DNA of 64,000 nucleotides from Antitrichia curtipendula (taxonomy: Eukaryota; Streptophyta; Bryopsida; Hypnales; Leucodontaceae): positions 12,790,696 through 12,854,695 of the forward strand of contig OX579638.1 of the NCBI GenBank assembly GCA_951230915.1. Direction: 5' to 3'. Position numbers and translations under genes: made by a program. Every line of letters begins with the position of its first letter. Position 1 is the stretch's first letter. Of this stretch, positions 1 through 12,990 are shown piece after piece. The notes under the pieces were generated by a model that ran no database searches, was not told the DNA's origin, and saw nothing but the letters and a program-made list of their open reading frames with translations.

Positions 1-228
1 TATCAAATAGTTCTTCAGTCGGCTTGTTTTTTTTTTTTAAACATAATATAGTTTTATTATCCTCCTCGTATCCGCGCACTATGCCATTCAGTTTTTCTGC
101 CTTCTTGAGCACTAAGAGTGTTAGGGTTATAAGACATGTGGCTCTGTTTTTTTGTCGGTAAGAGATATGAATTGGAAGTGGATTTAGAATAGGGCTCTAA
201 TGCCCTTTATTCTGTGTGGTGTTTCCAG

Positions 229-2054
229 CCAGCACTGATCACCGAGGGACACCTGAGTATCCTGGACGAACTGTCACACTGGAACCCCAAGAAGGTGCAC
301 GAGTTGCTGGGTGCGCTTATCGTGTGTCAGGCTATGATGCGGAACAGCTAGTACTCTCTGTAAGCGTCCAATCATCTCTGCTACTAATCAGCAGAGAACT
401 AAGTTTGAGATTTTGAAGTTCACTCTTCAATTCTATGTTTTGTTTTTTTGTATTCATTATGTACGAGGAGCTGACTTTTCCAGAATCTTGTGGGTGCAGT
501 ATCTGGAGCTACGGGAGTTTGAGTACGATTTGCGAACTTTCGTTGACTTCTACACAGTAAGTGTTTATTTAGGTTCTCGTCGTTCGCTTGGCTGTTGTGG
601 GATTTTCGTTACAATCATTAGCCCTAAGGACCCTAGCTCAAAATAGGAAGCTACTAGCCAATGTTAATAACTTCCGAAACATATTTCTATTGTTGAGAAG
701 ATGTAGGGTTTGATTTCTTTTTCCTATCGGTACATGTTAGTTTCCGAAATGCATCATTTCAACATCTATAGGAATGGAATCGACCACTTTTGGCCAATTG
801 GCACTTGAATGGTTATTTAGGACGGTGTCGTAGTGAAGAAGTTTGATAGATACAATCGATTTCTTACAATAAACCTAACTTTGACCCCCAAATTGTATCA
901 TCACAAAACAATCATATGGCGGTTTTAAGATTCTAGGTGTTTTTTGACAATCTCCTTTGCCTTTGCACATCCAATAGCTGGGATAGAGTTTGACACTGTT
1001 TATGGTTTGTTATTGTGCAGCATGATCAACCAGATCAACCAGCAATTACAGGGGTTCTGGTTTATATTGGATCTCCATGCAGATTGAAGAACCAGTACTA
1101 CCTAGGATCAGCTCCTCTCCGGGACATGGCCAAGTGAGTGATCCGTTCCAATCTTACTCACTCGATTCTGAAGTTTTTGAGGATTTTTGCAAACTGCATT
1201 GAGACATATTTTGTTTCACATGTGAGTGTTCTCGTCTCCTAGATCGTATGCTTACCATCTCTGTTGAACCTGGCAGCCAAATTGCAACGGCTAGAGGTCC
1301 TGCTGGTACAAACTACGAGTACTTGTTCCGGCTAGAAGAAGCTCTACTCGAAATTGGTAAGTCATTTCTCATGAATGTAGATTTGAGATGATAATAACTG
1401 TCCAGTTGTGTGATGAGGATCTAGTCTTAGGGTGCGGATTAACCTTGAGGACAAGGCATTGCAACCGAATTTATAGAAATCGATATGATAATTTGCCGTG
1501 GATGTTTGCATGGTAGCACTTTTTGTGAGTGACCACTTTGCGAATACGTTTTTTAATGTCTTGATCCAAATAGCTTTGTCTTTACCTTCAATATTTTTCT
1601 GGAAAAGTGGTAACCAGCTCTTATCATACCACTCATATTCACGTTCGTTTTGTCAACTCCATTTCTTTATTATTTTTAGCGTTTCCGTATGAAGGTCTTA
1701 CGTTTGGGAATCCATTGGAGTGAAGAGTTGGATTATGCCATGACTTAGTTCTCTTGTCTTTGAAGACTGAATCCTAAGATGCATGTGTCAAATGCTGCAG
1801 GCTGCGAGGACAAGTACATCATTGAGCTTGCCAATGAGGTCCGGAGGATCTTAGGAGTGTATGAGGATAGGAAGCAGCAGCAAGTTTTTTTGGGTGGGAA
1901 GGTGGACGACAAGTTACTACAAGTTTTGCAAGAAGAGAAAAAGCAGCTGCTGCAAGATTTTGAGGATGTAGTCGAGTACGAGAGCAATCGGAAACTGCTC
2001 AAGAGTTTTGATGGTCGAAAACTGCTAGAGAAGTGCGAGGCCATCGTTTGCTAG
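229..2054 (+). CDS. GGCT2: ChaC-type gamma-glutamylcyclotransferase (glutathione-degrading), 5'-truncated, five visible exons
   Basis: The family cleaves glutathione in the cytosol to 5-oxoproline and Cys-Gly. Exons read 229-359, 500-556, 1021-1133, 1277-1356 and 1801-2054. All introns are GT-AG, with phases that keep one frame to the TAG at 2052-2054. Family landmarks seen: STDHRGTPEYPGRTVTLEP, YLELREFEYD (holding the candidate catalytic Glu), ITGVLVYIGSP, YYLGSAPL, QIATARGPAGTNYEYLFRLE and YIIELANEVRRIL. The N-terminal exon with the YGSL nucleotide-like loop is missing and should lie left of base 1, since nothing in 1-228 encodes it. Oddities: the usual CWGAAY segment reads RVAGCAY (306-321), which looks like a compensated frameshift. 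The C-terminus continues about 55 residues past the conserved core as a charged Gln/Glu/Lys-rich, probably coiled-coil tail. No in-frame stops, so it may be functional. Closest to plant GGCT2 proteins; the exact paralogue is not determined. Confidence 0.88.
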
Positions 2055-2948
2055 CAACCAAACATGAAATCGACATAATTGGTAGATTATGATGACAAGA
2101 GTCTTACACGTCCTATTCCGAGGCGAAGAAGTCTCTTGCTGAATTGCTGCCTTCACTGTTCCTAACCTTTTTTTAATTCTAGGAGCAGTGTGATTGAGAC
2201 ACACATTTTTTCTTGTGGATGCACCACGTGGTGCCAGTGAGATTATGAGTTGCTGGCGTATCCATAACCCATAACTTATTCCAATATGCCTTAGATTAGC
2301 ACCAGACATTCGTGATCATAAGTCATAAACGTGCCAGTACATTATATTTTTTTATTTTTTCCACCACTACAAAGTCGGTGGTGAGTTTACGATTCAGTAG
2401 ATGAATGATGGTTGGGCTGGTATTGGCCATCTGAACAAACTCGCACTTGTGTTCGGCACTGAATAACTTGCTCACGTGACAACTGGATTTTAGAAATTTC
2501 TCCAATTTTTTGAGCTACCATAGCTAAAGGTGGTTTTGCACTTTGTTCTGCGTGATCTTAGCAAGCAAAGCGAGTCCAAAGTTGTATCTAGATTTATTCT
2601 GAAAACTTGCAAAGACCCGCATAACGTCGAGTCCAAACGTGTCACAATCGTGGAGTGACGGACATCTGATTATGGAATGAAAATCCTTTACTCTGAATCC
2701 TCCTTTTGTCACTATATATGAAACAATTAACTATTAATTTTCTCTTACATGACTTCTTCAAAACATATAATTTTAAGATTATTGTAACAATTAGAGTAAA
2801 ATTACTATAAAATTTAGAAGAAAAAGGACATAAATTTAGATCAAATACCAAATTAGCCTTATACTGTATATGACAATTTCACCATCAATATGTATTGCAG
2901 GGAAGAAAATCTGGATATAAAAAAAATTCCAAATCATTCAACACTTAA
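2055..2948. other. 3' flank of the gamma-glutamylcyclotransferase gene, no further gene seen
   Basis: This holds the 3' untranslated region after the stop at 2054 and then AT-rich sequence. I see no second coding region, RNA gene or structured repeat. Confidence 0.5.
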
Positions 2949-5051
2949 AAATGTGGCACCCAAAGGATGAAGACCTTTTTTTGGTGTCAAAAAGCACTCA
3001 AAATTGCCATATCTATTACAAGGTGCGAAACATTTAAAATTGTTTCTTTTTGCATATCAAACTGAAGGATCTTGCATTACACTAATAAGGTAAACCAACC
3101 CATGATAAGCAAACCGCCCAATATAAACACGTGCATTGAATAGGGTTTTTAAAGGAACCCGTACTAATTAATTGATATTATATATTATATAAATATCTAC
3201 CTTTGTTGTACATCAGTAGTTAATGAAGTGTCCGAGGGTTGTACATCATATTTCAAATATCTACAATTTTCTACAATAAATCCCTTTAATTTTTTGGTCC
3301 CCTCAATATCCCTATTTAGTGTAGAAAACCACCCATCATAGTCTTATATCACCCCATGACAAATTTTTGCAAATATATGAGATTAGAACTTTATTAGGTT
3401 GGTTAGTGGCTAAAATCAATGCCTTGGGTGATGGAGATGGTGATGGAATTATTAGTGACTTTCATAGGACACTTATACCTTTTTAGTGTACATTTGTCAT
3501 AAAAAGTTATTATTTTATTCCTTCTATGTCATGGTCATGTTAGAAAATCTGGTGACTGCTTTAGGTGGTAAGATGACTATTATGGAAATATTTTTTGTTG
3601 ATTTGGGGTAGTCTAGAGATTGTTTTGGGGCCCATTGGGCAGCACCCTTCCAAAATTCATAAAAAATTCATACTTTGTCAAAAAACTAAAATTTCAATTG
3701 CTTCCTTCATTTGTCTTTGTATGGAAAAATATCAGATTTTTTTTGTTAATGGAAACAAACCAGACCACTCATTCTGCCTACCATAGATAGGTTTACCTTA
3801 TAAAAATGTGTAGAAGAAATTTCATAAACTTTGCAAGGGTAGATTGCAAGATATCTGTGTTTAAAGTAAAAAAATAAGGTTTTCTGCAGCTTTCATGATT
3901 AGATTTTTTGACTTTGAATCTTTCTAATTTAATTTTTTTGTACTACTCCGTGTAGATTTTGAATTGAACTTCTTTCTTGTTGTGTTGAAGAATTGAGCTC
4001 AGAATTTAGAAAAAAGATTAAAAATAAAATCACTTACTTCTCAATCTTTAAGAAATTTTAATGTAGGTATGAAATAAAAAGAAAAAATAAACCTTTAATG
4101 GTTCTAAAATGGAATACACTAATTGCAATGGCGAGATTGGTCTAGCCAAAAAATTATACCATGAAGAACTTTTTTTTAACCTCTTAAGTTCTTTCATGTT
4201 TACAGGCCCAAAACTACTTCCAACTACTTCTCCCCAAAGCAAGGTTAAAATCCAACTATAGGATCCTTTGGTTAACTCTTTCAAATACATTGTCTAAAAT
4301 TTTTAGGGTGAATATAACCACTAATTGCAAGTTCAATGTGCCTAAAGTTCAAAATGTAGTTTTTTCTAACCCATCTAAAAAGTGAAGTTTTGTCTTTCAA
4401 CATTTTAAGAAAAAAAAACATATGTCTTACAACTTGTACATTTAGTCAATATGCTGGAAATTGGGTTGAAGGCATATATAAAAAAATTTAACCAATTTTT
4501 TTTCATATTTATGCTTAAAAAAATTGTCAAGAAGAAGGTGGTATTGAGCAAAAACAACAACTGGTTTGCTAATAAATTTTACAAGCAATTGAGAATTGTT
4601 AATCCCAATGGTAAGAATGTTTTTGTAAACAAATAATATCTCCTAATTTTTTTTTATAATTATTTCAAAATTTCAAAATTGAAAGAAACTTTATATGTTT
4701 ATTCTAGTTTCATTGCCCGCAAAATCAAACTCTTCAAAATTTTTACCTCATTGTTTGGAATTGAATTGTTTACATGTTTTTGAATAGGTATGAACTTATA
4801 CAATCACCCCAAAAACAATTAATATTTTTTTAGAATATATTTTTTGTTTGCTCGATTTAACATTGAAACTGAAAAAATCCTTTTGACTTTTGCAATATTT
4901 ATTGGAATGATGTGAATCAAAGTTTTACACATAAGTTATAATGAGTAGCATCCATCTTAAATATTTTATGCTAGAAATCCAAATTATGAAGTCAATAAAG
5001 CTTGTCAAAGTTTTTAAAAAGCCCAAAGTGGGCTCTTTGGATCCTCAGGGG
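2949..5051 (+). mobile_element. Degenerate copy I of a TTAA-flanked non-autonomous element (piggyBac-like)
   Basis: The right end reads CAGGGG followed by TTAA (5052-5055). The left end is mutated but collinear with the clean copy at 14771: shared stretches include the GACC/GGCC-T-rich start, CTTTTTGCA(T/C)AT and GGATCTT(G/A)CA. The segment 3840-3910 (GATTGCAAGATATCT, TTTTTTGACTTTGAAT) matches 18834-18910 of that copy. No transposase is coded. A Harbinger-like MITE lies inside at 3086-3800. The assignment to piggyBac rests only on the TTAA target and C-rich terminus. Confidence 0.55.
3086..3800. mobile_element. Harbinger/Tourist-like MITE, 715 bp, TSD TAA
   Basis: The terminal inverted repeat TAAGGTAAACC starts at 3086 and its complement GGTTTACCTTA ends at 3800. 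Similarity extends imperfectly to about 27 bp (ATGATAAGCA against ATGGTAGGCA). TAA flanks both sides (3083-3085 and 3801-3803), as for PIF/Harbinger insertions. Related sequence flanks it on both sides, so it interrupts the TTAA element. Non-coding. Confidence 0.65.
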
Positions 5052-5055
5052 TTAA

Positions 5056-6316
5056 ATAGTGAAAATTGAGTTAAAATGAATTTTCTAAGTGACTTTTTTG
5101 TCCCAAAAACAAGATTCTCTATATCTTTTTCATCACTAGTTTAGATAAAATGAATCAAATCTTCCTATGTAGATAGAGTATTTTTTATGAGATTTTTTTT
5201 TAAATTTAATTTTTAATTTTTGTGATTTTTTTACGTTGCATGGTAAACTGTTTTTTGATCTTATTGTGGCATAAATTTATCTCCCATGCATCAATTGGAG
5301 TAAAAATTATGTTTTATAATGTATTTTTCTATCTTAAAAAGAAATTTCAGAAAATCAAGTAAAAAATTGAGATCCTAGGAACCTATCTGAACCTTGCACT
5401 TTCCCTTGAGGAGACACTTGGTACTTTAAGGGTAAAATGTGCTCCACACCACACTAAAAAAATATACCCTACATAATTTAAGCATTTAAAAAAGTATTTT
5501 AATGTTTATAATAAATGAAATTGGATAATCTTAGTAAAAGGATAAAGAAATCCATCTTCAATATCAAAATCAAAATGTATGAGCAATAAACTAAATAGAG
5601 TAGATATTTGATACTCATGAAAAAAATCCACATATAAAATCAAAGGTAACCAATGATGGGAACATTAATGTGCCAAAAAAACAAAGGTCTCTATTTTTGA
5701 AACTCTCATTGTGATGTATAAATTATTGGTTTTAATTTTGGGAGAGACCTGTCAAGTGGGCTTGAGGATGAAAAACCTCCAAATATAGAATTAGAATTGC
5801 ACTTCATTAAAAATGTATTTTATTCACTATGAAGGCATTGTCATTGTTTTGTCATAGTATTAGTAAATGGAAGTTGTGTTCTTTTGTATATCTTAATAGC
5901 TCAATCATATGGTCAAATGTTTAGGTAGCATGTCCACATTCTTCTTTTCAAATATATTCTTAAAATCTTGATATTGAAAAGAAATGTCATGAACAACTTT
6001 TTCAGTTGAAATAGTTATTGGAGTAGCATAGATTGCAAATGTTGTTGCTTTATTATTTGCAACTCACATGAAAGCTTTGCTCACATTAATGGATGAAGTT
6101 GATTCTTGCTTTGATATCTTGACTTTAAAGAAATTTTTTATCAGCTCCAAACAACATTTAGATTATGTAATTTAAGCCAAGAGAGGTCAAGGACCAACGG
6201 ATTTGTAGTACATTGGATGATGTTGGAGACAATATGTGATGCTTGATCCCTTAGTACTACTTCCAATGGTTGAATTTCCTCAACTACATCTCCAGAGGCA
6301 AGCGGCCACCCGTTAA
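5056..6316. other. AT-rich intergenic DNA, nothing recognised
   Basis: No open frame with protein-like composition, no clear terminal repeats and no RNA gene could be supported here. Confidence 0.4.
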
Positions 6317-7916
6317 TGATTGAGCATTGCTAGTACGTAAGCATAGAGTAGCGAGCGGGGATTAGTGAGCGGTGAGCATAGATTTTAGACAAAATAATAA
6401 TTTTTTTAATAAAATTGGAAAGAAAGTATAGATGAAAATACTTTAAAAATGGATGAAGGAAGATATAAATATAGATTAAAGTAGATTAAGAACTGGATGA
6501 AAAAATTTGGATGGAAAAAATAATGAAAGAGGATGAAAATATTGATGAAAATAGATAATCAATAGAATGAAAAATTTGGATGAAAAAAAGTAGAAGAGGA
6601 TGAAAGTACATTAAAAAATGGATGAAAACATTTGAAAAATAGATGTAAGTAGATGAATAAAAAATAGAAAAAGGATGAAACTACATGAAAAATTGGATGA
6701 AAATACTTGAAAAAGAGATGAAAGTAGATGAATAAAAAATGGAAATGGATGAAAAAAGGATGAAGAGAGGAAGGAAAAATGGGGCAAAGGAAAAAAACTT
6801 GGGAAAACTTGGAAAAAAAATAAAAAAATAAAAAGGGGGACAAATTAGAAAAATAAGTACAAAATATTCTAAAAATGGAAAAAAATAAAGACTAGCATCT
6901 ATTCATTTCAAATCTTTGGTAGCGAGGGACCTATGACCATGGAAGTACATAATTATGCAAATGTGGAGAAATTTGGGTTTAGAATTTCAAAGATATAATA
7001 CATCAAATCTCAATTATACCTATTACCGCAGAAATTTCGAAGTGTTCACATTGAAAGCCATTGTGCATGCATAAAAATAAGACTATTACAATCCGAAACC
7101 AAAATATTTTTTTCCAGATCGTTAGGGATTATTGTAAGAAAATAGGCACAATATTAACACTTAAAGGATGGGCTGGTCACCATGGTCGTTGGTTCCTTAT
7201 GAACGTGAAGTATAGAAATAGAATTTTCAAGTGGTTGATCTAATTTAATAGTAATACATGTAGTTGACAGCACATTTCAATAGGGGGACTAAATAAAGAC
7301 ATCAGGCAGATTTTTGAGGGAAAGAATATCTATACTTCAAATAGTCAAAGCAAAGAGGATTAAAGATGAAAATAAAGTATGCACTCTGTTGTTTATCACC
7401 GTGTTAAAGATGGTGGGCACTCTACAAATTCCATATAGCAATGCAAAAAATTGGATGAAAAATGATTCTTTTCCATTTTGCAAATTGTTTCAAAGTCAAT
7501 TGTTAGTCAAAAAACGACCGCGATGTCCTTTAAAGATTAATGAATGCAAAATACAAGCAAATGAGGAAAATGATGGAATATTGACTCTAAAGCCATATGC
7601 ATGATATGGGTACACTGAAGATATATTAGCTTGTAATGTTAATGGTAAAATTAAAATGCAAGTAGTGGTCCTTTTAATCTCACTACAATTTTATTGATGA
7701 GTATAATACGCACCTAAATAGAACCTCCTTTGTAGAAAAGCACCCGATTTTGAACATAGAAAAAATCGATAATTAATTCCAATTTTGGCACAACATAGAT
7801 GTTTGCTTTTCATCCCTTATGAACAAGACGTTGAAAATTTGTACTTTATTCAATTGATATTTAATTATATATATGGTTAAATGAATAATCTATTTGCAAT
7901 TTTTTTAGAAGGAAAA

Positions 7917-8725
7917 GTTTTGAGAATTCCATGCTTCAAATACTCCAAAGTGTCTCTCAGGGTAGAAAAAGATTTCTAGGGGTGACAAAGTATGAAATTC
8001 TTTTTAAAAAAAATAAAAAAGATAGGAATTATTTTCTTGAGAGTTCCATGCTTCAAACACCCCAAAAGGATCTCTAGGGCTCAGAGAGGTTTCTAGGGGT
8101 GACAATGTATGAATAAAAAAATTTGAAAAAGAAAAATTGAATATTTTTTTATTTTTTTATTTTTTATAAAGTTTTGACAGACCCTTGAACACCCCAAAAG
8201 GGTCTCTTAGGGCCGAGAGAGGTTTCTAGGGGTGACAACCTATGCAAAAAATGAAAAAATGAAAATGAAAAAAAATGAAAAAAAAAAAAATTTAATTTTT
8301 TTTTGGGAGTTCCACACCTTGAACACCCCAAAAGGGTCTCTTGGGGCTGAGAGAGGTTTCTAGGGGTGACAACCTATGCAAAAAATGAAAAAATGAAAAA
8401 TGAAAAAAATGAAATAAAAAAGATTAATTTTTTTTGGAATTTTCTTTTTGAGAGTTCCACACCTCGAACACCCCAAAAGGGTCTTTCGGGGCCGAGAGAG
8501 GTTTCTAGGGGTGACAACCTATGCAGAAAATAAATTAAAAATTAAAAATAAATTATTTTATTTTCAAAAGAAGTTTTGAGAGTTCCGCAACTCAAACACC
8601 CCAAAAGGATCTCTTGGGCCAAGAGAGGTTTCTAGGGGTGACAATGTATACAAAAAAAATTGAAGAAAAAAATTGTTTTTTTTTTTGAAATTTTTTTTTG
8701 AGAATTTCATGCTTCAAACAGACCA
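7917..8725. repeat. Degenerate tandem array 1, six full units and one partial, ~115-145 bp
   Basis: Units begin near 7917, 8037, 8173, 8303, 8447, 8575 and 8698. Each has GAGAGTTCCA-C, CTTGAACACCCCAAAAGG, CTCT(T/A)GGGGC, GAGAGAGGTTTCTAGGGG and TGACAA(C/T), joined by variable A/T-rich linkers. The conserved part is about 70 bp and GC-richer than the linkers. Confidence 0.85.
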
Positions 8726-8998
8726 ATTCTTAAACCATGGTAATAGGTTTGAAATCCAAACAACACACTAAATACCTCACAACTTGAAAGTTTGAGGCTT
8801 TCAGGTTCTCAGACTCATCCGCTCGTGCTCTAAGGCTTACAAAATATCACTTCTATAATTGTACAAGTATAGAATGTGAGTAAATTTTTGCCAAGATTAA
8901 TCCCAAAGGGGCAGCAGTTGAATTAATTAAATTTTTTTTCATTGAAAAAAGAGAAGTTCTTTGAATGGACTAAAATATCGGATTATTTTTACTTAGGT

Positions 8999-9535
8999 TT
9001 GGACCCCTCAAAGGCCTCTCGGCACTGAGAAGGGTTTCCAAGGGAAGACCTTATGGAACTTTTCAAAATTTTCTCCAAATACTCATGTTTTATTTTTCAA
9101 TTTAAAAAAAAATAAGTTGTTCTAATTGTAGACTTTGACCATAGTAGTTGTATGGAGGAGGACCCTCCATGGGGCCTCTCGGCTCCGAGAGGGTTTTTCA
9201 AGTGAGGACTTTATGGAGCTTTTAAAACTTTTTCCAAATCCTCTTGTTTTATTTTCCAATCAAAAAAAAAAATTGTTCTAATTGTAGACATTGGCTGCAA
9301 TAGTTGTATAGGGGAGGACCCTCCATGGGGCCTCTCGGCACCAAGAGGGTTTTCCAAGTGAGGACCTTATGAAACTTTTTAAACTTTCTTCAAATCCTCT
9401 TCTTTTGTTTTCCAATTTTTGTTAGGCAGCTTGTTTTGATTGCGGACATTGGCTGTAACAATTGCATGGGGGAAGACCTCTGAAGGGGCCTTTCAACACC
9501 AAGAAGGGTCCTAAAGGTGGCTTATTGAGCCTTGA
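8999..9535. repeat. Tandem array 2, four units of ~157 bp
   Basis: Units are anchored at GGACCC/GACCCTCC near 9003, 9161 and 9317, and a weaker one at 9475, an almost constant 156-158 bp spacing. Each has a small inverted motif such as CTCTCGGCTCCGAGAG, then GGGTTTTCCAAG, GAGGAC(C/T)TTATGGA and a TTTTCCAATC-rich linker. The hairpin core resembles that of array 1 (CTCTTAGGGCCGAGAGAG), so the arrays may share an origin. Confidence 0.85.
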
Positions 9536-9539
9536 TACA

Positions 9540-11609
9540 AAATTTATTTTCATTTTGTTCACTTCAATAGTGGATGTGTGGTTTGCACTATGAATTCAAA
9601 TTTTTTATATCCCTAAATCTTCAAGAACAACTTGTTGCTTCATGGTAGGTATAGTTGCAAGACCATAGTCTTAAGGATCCTCATGGTGCCAAGAGAGGTC
9701 CCTCCATCTTCATCTTATGAGTTTATTTATTTATTTTCTAGGTTTAAAAATTCCCACAAGAGGTGTTTGTGAGATGACACAAAATTGGGTTTAATAGGTA
9801 GGTTGGCAGGAGGAGAAGATTGTACCGCAAGGTGGCTATGAGCACCAAGAATTTTCTCTCTTGGATCTCCTTGTGCAATTTTTGTATTTTTATTATTAAT
9901 TTTTGAATGGACTGATTTTTATTTACAAATGGCAGGTCATGTCAAATGGATCAAATTTTATAAACTTAGCTTCACATAAGTTAAATTCATATTTGAAATT
10001 TGTATTTTTATATTTGTAAATTTTTCTAAAGTTTTCTTCTATGTGGTGGTATTTCAAGTATGAATTATATGCCAAAAAATCCATTTAAAAGGTGGATTTA
10101 CCACTGTTTCTTAGAATTTAGTTGGATCTAATTTGTTGTTTTGTTATCTGTGTAGACAAGCTAAGGAATTGAGGAATTTAAAATATTTTCCATTTTTTGC
10201 AAATGTAGGATTTTTTCCAAGCCCTATAAAATCGTTTCAGCTATTCGTCTATGCAAAGGCTCTTTATACAAGTTTGCCACCCTAAATTCAACTTCTAGTA
10301 CCTTTTTAATAGATCCTCACATTTTGTAGTTCATAAATGACTATGTTGTAGAATGTAGAGTCTGATGGTGAAACACGAGACATTGAAGACAACTTGACTT
10401 TAGCACATTCAAGCTAATATCCTTTCCTGTATAATTTCTTATATATGATGTAAATATCATATTTGAAGTTTTTTGTTGCATTTGTAGCCTTCACATCAGA
10501 TTTTATTTTTATTAGAGATTTTTGGTTGGATCACCGAAAACACCACTTGGCTTATTGCAAGGAATACCGTTCAATTTTTCTAGCGTTTTGGCAAAACTGC
10601 ATTTCTAGTATTCAATATTACAAGTACTAGGAGTATTATAAAGACATGTTTACAATCAAATTAGACAATTTCAATAGAAATTTCTAATTCATCATGTTTA
10701 TTTTTCAAAATCTATAGACGATGACAAGAGAGTCACTCTCATTGTGACAGAAAATAGAACCAATGTTTTTTGCAACAACCTACTTTTGTTATAATCATCA
10801 TGTATTTTTTCCACTTGTATAATGTATTCATCAATTATCACCTTTGAACTCCTAAACTCCCTATCCTCTTTATCACAATTTCACCATGGTGTGATGTTGT
10901 GGTATAAAGGGTACAAAAATAGAAAAAGCAACATGTCCATTGTGAGGCTGTGGTCAATTGGACATGGAGTTCATTAGTTCAATGGTAATTATTGAATAAA
11001 TATGCCATTTGATGGAAAAAATATATGTCGATTATCAAGAAGATGGTAAGATTGTACTAGATAATGATTTTTAATTTAGTTATTAAAGATAATCCAAGTA
11101 TTTATGATTTCTTAGGGCTCAAAATAGAACCCTAAATCAAAATACAAGTTTTGATGTTAAATTTAGGATGAACCAACTTCCTAGCCTGCTAATGATTGGG
11201 CTTCACTGGATTTCTACTATCCAAATAGGATTCTTTGTCATTACGCACAATGTATTAGTCATTGGCATTATTAATTTGTTATCAATTCATGGAATTAAGG
11301 ATTTTTTGTCCATTCTTCTTATACCAAGCACTTGTAAGGTAATTATGTACTTTTTGTGTGCATTTTTATTCTATTCTTATATCTATAATTGTGAAGCTTC
11401 TTGTAGAATTGTTATGTTCAGTTCATGTGCATCAATATTTGCGGTCAACTTTTCTACTTTAGGATGAAACCATTCTAGGTTTCACGATTATAGGTCCTTT
11501 GCGGATATTTGAATTTGAAATATGTAATTTGTAGGATGATTGTAATCCATAATTTAGATACACATTTTATACGGTTATAGGCATTTGATTTATTTTTTCC
11601 ACAAATCTC
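9540..11609. other. AT-rich DNA inside the 6.3-11.9 kb unit, nothing recognised
   Basis: The short frame at 11168-11467 has no recognisable family signature and a composition typical of AT-rich noise. I see no gene here. Confidence 0.4.
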
Positions 11610-12990
11610 AAATTGTGTATTTTTCATCCTATCTTTAATTATATTTTTCATTTTATCTTCTTCCATTTTTTCATCCTATCTTCTTCTATTTTTTCATATA
11701 GCATCATCCACTTTTTTCATTCAACACATCCATTGTTTTCATTCAACATCATCTATTGTTTTCATCTACTTTTCATCCAACATTCATTCAATTTTTCATC
11801 CAAATTCATCTTTTTTTTTTCTTTTTTTTCCCCAAAACAATGCTCCCTGCTCACCATTCCCCGCTCCCTACTCGTTGTTCACCGCTTCATGTTCACGTGA
11901 TAGCATTCCCCATTGTTAGCATGTAGGAGCCACTAACTCAAGACAAGGCTATGGAGGAATCTACAATCCAAGAATGATGTTCTATGATAAATCTCATGCT
12001 AGGAGTCCAACGGGAAAATCAATTCACCAAGATTTTTTCATTTGCAAAAGATCTCGTTCCATCGACAATTCAAAGAAACAATCCATTTGGATCTCCACTG
12101 ATCAATTGTGCCAGGTATGGAAATGCACCTACACATCTTTTGTGGGGCTTTCTAAGAGGTTCCATGAAAATTCTGGCATCTTCTAACTTGCAAAAGAACC
12201 TCTTCCGGGCGGACAACCATTCTAACCTCCAATGGAAATTTCTTGAAAATTATCCAAGTTGCAATAAATCTCACTAAAAATTAAACTAGTTTTTTTAATG
12301 TTAATAAGGCGCTCCAATAAGTTTTGCAACATTTTGATAGCGGCAAGTACCCAAACTGGCTAGATTCCTTGGAAATTAATCACGTGGCAAGGTCCCCACA
12401 ACGTTGACCGGCATTCCGAGGGCATAGAACAACGAAACAAAGTCAACAAGGAGTCTTTTCCTACTCCCTCACACCTTCCGGAGACCCTAGGCTAGTTACT
12501 TTACCAAAATAGGAGACCACCAAGAGTTAGAAATTTACCTCAATTTGATTTTTAATCTAGGCTAGCATACAATGGATTTTTGGTTCCGATACGGTGTGTG
12601 TGGAATTGTGGACTAAACACAACGATCTAGAGCCTATGATGCAACATATTTGACATTTGGAGTTGATCTCCCAAAGTTAGGATGTTGGTTTAGCATAGAT
12701 GATAGATAGTCAAATTTTAGGGATTAGGATGAAAATATTGGAGGATGAGGATGAAAATCCAAGTCAATAAGGTTACAAGTAGGAATTTAGGGAGGGGGGG
12801 GGGGAGGGGCCCCTTGGCAACCTATATAAGGGCCCCAGTTCCCTCTCTAAAATCACCTCCATACTTGTTTTGGGTCCATGGATCTAAGTTATTTTGAATA
12901 TTTTGGCGTTTGAAGCCAAAAACCTCTACAATGTTTTTGGAGCACTTTTGGATCCATTGTTGTTATATTTCAAGCTTTTGAAGGTTCTTG

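Larger units (their letters stand above)
6317..11912. mobile_element. Candidate element with long inverted repeats (MULE-like or foldback), non-coding
   Basis: The left region 6317-6860 (GAGCATTGCTAGTACGTAAG, GAGCGGGGAT, then a GATGAAAA-rich stretch) is an imperfect inverted copy of 11610-11912. Read in reverse complement, that region has GGAATGCTATCACGTGAAC, GAGCGGGGAATGGTGAGCA and the same GATGAAAA-rich stretch. The interior carries two tandem arrays and no transposase. No target duplication was found. The right end abuts the TGTTAGC start of an LTR-type repeat, so the limits are uncertain. Confidence 0.35.

Noticed and set aside
6559..6843. Phe/Ser/His-rich frame on the minus strand, and a similar one at 11613-11900
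   Set aside because: Both are translations of the GATGAAAA-rich inverted repeats and have no protein character.
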